Below are positions 60,501 to 64,000 of a DNA stretch of 64,000 nt, piece after piece; position 1 is the stretch's first letter, and each line of letters starts with the position of its first letter. The stretch is from Gorsachius magnificus (taxonomy: Eukaryota > Chordata > Aves > Pelecaniformes > Ardeidae). The DNA lies in contig CM067086.1 of assembly GCA_034008185.1 (NCBI GenBank), forward strand, positions 29,657,007-29,721,006, in the 5' to 3' direction. Under the pieces are notes generated by a model that was given only the letters and a program-made list of their open reading frames with translations, was not told the DNA's origin and did not search any database. The translations under genes were made by a program, and so were the position numbers.

Positions 60501-63500
60501 GTAACAATACTAAAAATAGGAATATTTGCAAATAAGAATAGGGGGAAACCACACGAGGCTGATGGTGATCACTAGGAATGGTGATTTTTGACTATCAGAT
60601 TGTGGCTCTGGCCATTACCAGAGCCAATGAAAGCTCTATGCGGCTAGGAGTGGCCTTGAAGGATAACTCGAGCAGCATGCCTAGTATAGCAGAGTGCTGT
60701 CTTGGTGAACTCTGTGTACTTGGCTTCAATATAGATTTTTAAATTATTTATAAACATCTGTTCTGAATTTGGTAGGAGGATTGCTGACTGGGTGTGCACT
60801 CCTCTTTTGCAAGACACAGTAAAACAATTATGACTTAAAGAGAAATATCCAAAATAGTATTGCGTAGTGTGAAATAATGAAAAACATGGAAAACAAACTT
60901 TAGGTAAATTTATTGATTATTGATTTTATTTTTTTTCTAATATGCATTAGTCAAAGAGAGCATGTTCATACTATTAAAAGCTTTTGACTTTCACATCTTA
61001 CAGCAGTAGGGATAAGGATACAGATTATGCTGGTGTCATGGAGGGATGCTGTGTTTGGGAAAGTTGTGATTATAGGTACCTTAACTTGTTGGTAGAGTGC
61101 AGAAGCTTTAATGGCTGAAAGCTTTGACATTCTTCTCTAGAATTTCTGATGGACCAGCGTGGAGTCTTAGTGCTCTTCTCATTGCACCCTTGGTCTCTCG
61201 ACAGATGTGTCCTCAGCCCGTCTGGGGCAGTGTTCTCTGAAGACCAGCATAACTTGGAAAACACACACTGCATTGTTTGTTTCTTTGTTTTTGTGGCCAA
61301 GGGCAGTCACTCAGGAGGTGCAAAGATGGCAGCTTCTCAAAGGTACCTCTGCCAAGGCCATCAATAAACAAGAGGCAGAGACACTTTATGATATACTACT
61401 TATGGGAAGTTAATGGGTTAATGGGAAGGAAAAGATAAATCTGAACACTCCCTGAACATTTCCCCATAAAACCTTTAGACTTTGTGACCAAGAAAAAGCT
61501 TGGGTTAGATTTGCCTCAGGATTATACTGCAGCTGCTGGTATTGTGACTGCATAGGGGTGCCATTAGTGGCACAAAGTGTCCCAGGTACAAGTAGAGGTA
61601 GTTTGGTAAATGTTGTACCTCACTTATAGGCTATCGTGGCTATGGGTCACATCTTGGGAAGTGACAGAGTCCCTGAGATAGCAGCAGTGATGCCTGGCGT
61701 GCATCTTGCTGAGCTTACTATGGGTGTGCTTTTGGTTGTGTTGTAGGCAGAGTGTGAAAATGTCCATTGCAGTAGGCCACAGAAGGATACTTTTTTCCTA
61801 GAAAAGTCTACAAAAAAGATTAAAGAGATTTTTTCCAAAAACCAGAACTCACACGATTGCCCTGGTCAGCAAAAATCTGTGCGAGAGGGGAGGGATTGGT
61901 GCTGTTGCCATACTGCTTTTGAGGTCCTGTCTTAGCACAGATTGAGATTGGGTTTGGAGTTAACTTGGGTGATGGGAATTGGTAGGAAAGCATAAGTACT
62001 TGCAACATTGCAGGGTTATTTTCAAAGTTTGTATGACAAGACACATACTAGATTCTTTCAAAAATAATCTTAAGATTTCTCATGTACTTGAGTGGTATAT
62101 ATTTCTTTAGTATGTTTGATTATGTTGGTGAGCATTTGGTGATCTGTATTTGCAGAAGCTGTTGTATGACATGACTACTAGTAATGACTCTCAGTATTTT
62201 TGCTTTACTGCACGTGCACATTCTTAAAATAAACAGGCTACTTGGAAAAGTTAGCTCCTTTGTTCTCCAAATGCCTGACTGTTATTTGAGAGGGTGGAGA
62301 AGTCGGGCAAATTTTATAAAGTATAAAATAAACAACTGCCCCCTTTCTTTCCACCCACTGCTTCTTCCAGCTCTGTATACCTACTTGCGCTTCTGTGCTC
62401 GGTGTCTGAACTCGTCTCAGTGAGGTCCAGCAAGCTGTGGAAATGTCCCTCTTGGGGGGTGTGTGTGTGTCTTGATCCTCCCATGATTCTTTTCCACTGG
62501 CTCATTCTTCCAGGTCTTGCAAAGTATCTGTTGTCCCTCTGGGCTTGCATTGGCTTTACATGTTGGCTGCAGAAGTGATTTGTCAGGAACAGCAAATGTT
62601 ATGAGGAGATTTTCCTTTGGGCTGCCCATGTTTTTTGGACTGCAGCAGCAGCTGTGTTTCTGTCAGGTCTCTCTTGTAGCTCCCCATTACAGCCCTGCCA
62701 CTGCGTTCTGTACTTGTGTCACTGTTCTGTTGCTGGGTCTGCATTTCTCTAAAACTTTCTGTGTCTGAGAAGATCCAGTTCTTTGCTGGGACATATACCA
62801 TTAAATGATCTTTCTACAACTCTATCTTTGCATGAAAATGAGTTATCTGTACAAAGTAATGTAGAAAAAGAGAGGCATTTGCCAAACATAGCATGAATTT
62901 TTCAAGTGGGGAAGAAGGGAAGATGGGGAAACTGAATGTGTGACTTTTGAGCAGCAGAAGTAAAAAGTGTTTAGTGTACTTTGATTTTTCTTGGTACAAG
63001 GAATACAGCTTTCATAGCTGTGGAGCAGAGCACTAAGGGTGACAGGTTGTTTTATCACTCAAATGCAAACTGTACTGTACGTGCCTGTAGGACTGTACTG
63101 ACAAACTCGGATTTTGCTGAGACCGCTTTTGTAGTGTTTGCAATTTGGAGTTAAGGTCAGAACATCTAAGACAGCTGTGAGTCTGCTTTGCCTCCTGGTC
63201 TTTGTGTATTAAACTGTGCTTTCTTTCCCCAAATTCTCTGGTTTGTATCTAAAAGGGGAATGAAATAGACACATGGTTACAGGAAGGCTGAATGTACAGT
63301 TTGTAGAGCTGGGAATGACTGCAGGTCCAGTGTTGTTTATGCTCAATGCTCTCTGGCTGTAAGGGGTCTCCATTCCCACCATTCCATATTCCTGCCCTTT
63401 CTCTTGCTTTGCCTTAGCAACCGTGTGACCACCATGCTCAGGGCTCTGGAAGGGCTCACTGGCCCTGTGGAACCTTGATTATGTATTTTGGTGTGTTTGT

Positions 63501-64000
63501 TTCCTGATCACAGCTGATTTGAGTCATTGCATGGGTGTGTTATTGCTAGATCAGATGCAAGAAAAGAAGTAAGAACATGTGAGATGTTGGAACAGAGAAG
63601 AGAAATTGCCCCTTGCAGTGTCAGCCTGCAGTTAAGACAGATAAAGCACACTGTGGATCTGTACCTAGAGCAAGGGGAGGCTTTAGTTCTGTCCCTGTTT
63701 GCTGGTGGCTTTCTTGTCATGTGGGACTTGAACAGAGTTACCTGACTGCTGCATAGAGCTTTTTGTCTGCATAGTGAGGAATTACGTTACCCTGTGGTAA
63801 AAGGTGGTGTGGTAATTTTATTTTGTGGTGTTAGTATTTTACTGGCTTTATATTTATTTTAATGTAAGTATCTAAATATGAGTATATAAATTTATATATA
63901 TAAGAAAAATTATTATACTTTAAAGGTTTTATGTTTGGAATTTCTTCTTTGTCTTGAATCTTTAGTAACGACCGTGGCCTGGGAGAACATCAGGTGATGA

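Larger units (their letters stand above)
51608..64000 (+). other. STARD9: STARD9 first intron (to window end)
   Basis: At least 12.4 kb. I searched for the expected next exon, encoding a motor-domain segment of the ETKEGGRIIV type, and did not find it. Recognised contents are a CR1 tail (53411-53520), a short palindrome (52924-52939), a (TA)n run (57481-57500) and a GT-rich patch near 62456-62470. The numerous short open frames are not supported as exons. Confidence 0.7.

Overview
The window is nuclear DNA from a vertebrate, almost certainly a bird. All multi-exon genes have GT-AG introns, CpG-island promoters and AATAAA polyadenylation signals. The interspersed repeats are 3' fragments of CR1 (chicken repeat 1) LINEs plus two endogenous-retrovirus LTRs of types common in avian genomes. 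There is no operon, CRISPR array or other prokaryotic feature.

Five protein-coding genes lie in the order ZNF106(-), SNAP23(+), LRRC57(-), HAUS2(+), STARD9(+), the order known from human 15q15. Positions 1-9,960 hold the 5' end of ZNF106: first exon, a long first intron, the start-codon exon at 1,412-1,497 and the next coding exon at 25-86. Positions 9,650-12,370 are a head-to-head promoter region shared by ZNF106 and SNAP23, with a CR1 fragment in the middle. SNAP23 (start codon 22,738, stop ending 32,178; seven coding exons, 209 aa) is complete. Its ~10 kb first intron carries two complete solo LTRs in opposite orientation, each with a perfect 5-bp target-site duplication and only 12 bp of original sequence between the duplications. 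LRRC57 (37,740-41,792, minus; five coding exons, 238 aa) is complete. It shares a CpG-island promoter at about 42,500-43,150 with HAUS2 (42,756-48,664, plus). HAUS2 exons 2-6 read cleanly (184 aa), but the apparent start codon in exon 1 is out of frame with them. After a 2 kb intergenic stretch containing a strong CTCF-like motif comes STARD9. Its first coding exon (51,561-51,607) encodes the start of a kinesin motor, and the rest of the window is its first intron.

The genes do not form one pathway. SNAP23 is a membrane-fusion SNARE, HAUS2 an augmin (spindle microtubule nucleation) subunit, STARD9 a centrosomal kinesin, ZNF106 a zinc-finger RNA-binding protein and LRRC57 a small leucine-rich-repeat protein. 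HAUS2 and STARD9 both act in mitotic spindle and centrosome biology, but neighbourhood alone does not imply co-function. Splice sites were placed by reading frame, protein similarity recalled from the vertebrate families and GT/AG consensus. Untranslated exon ends and transcription starts are less certain.
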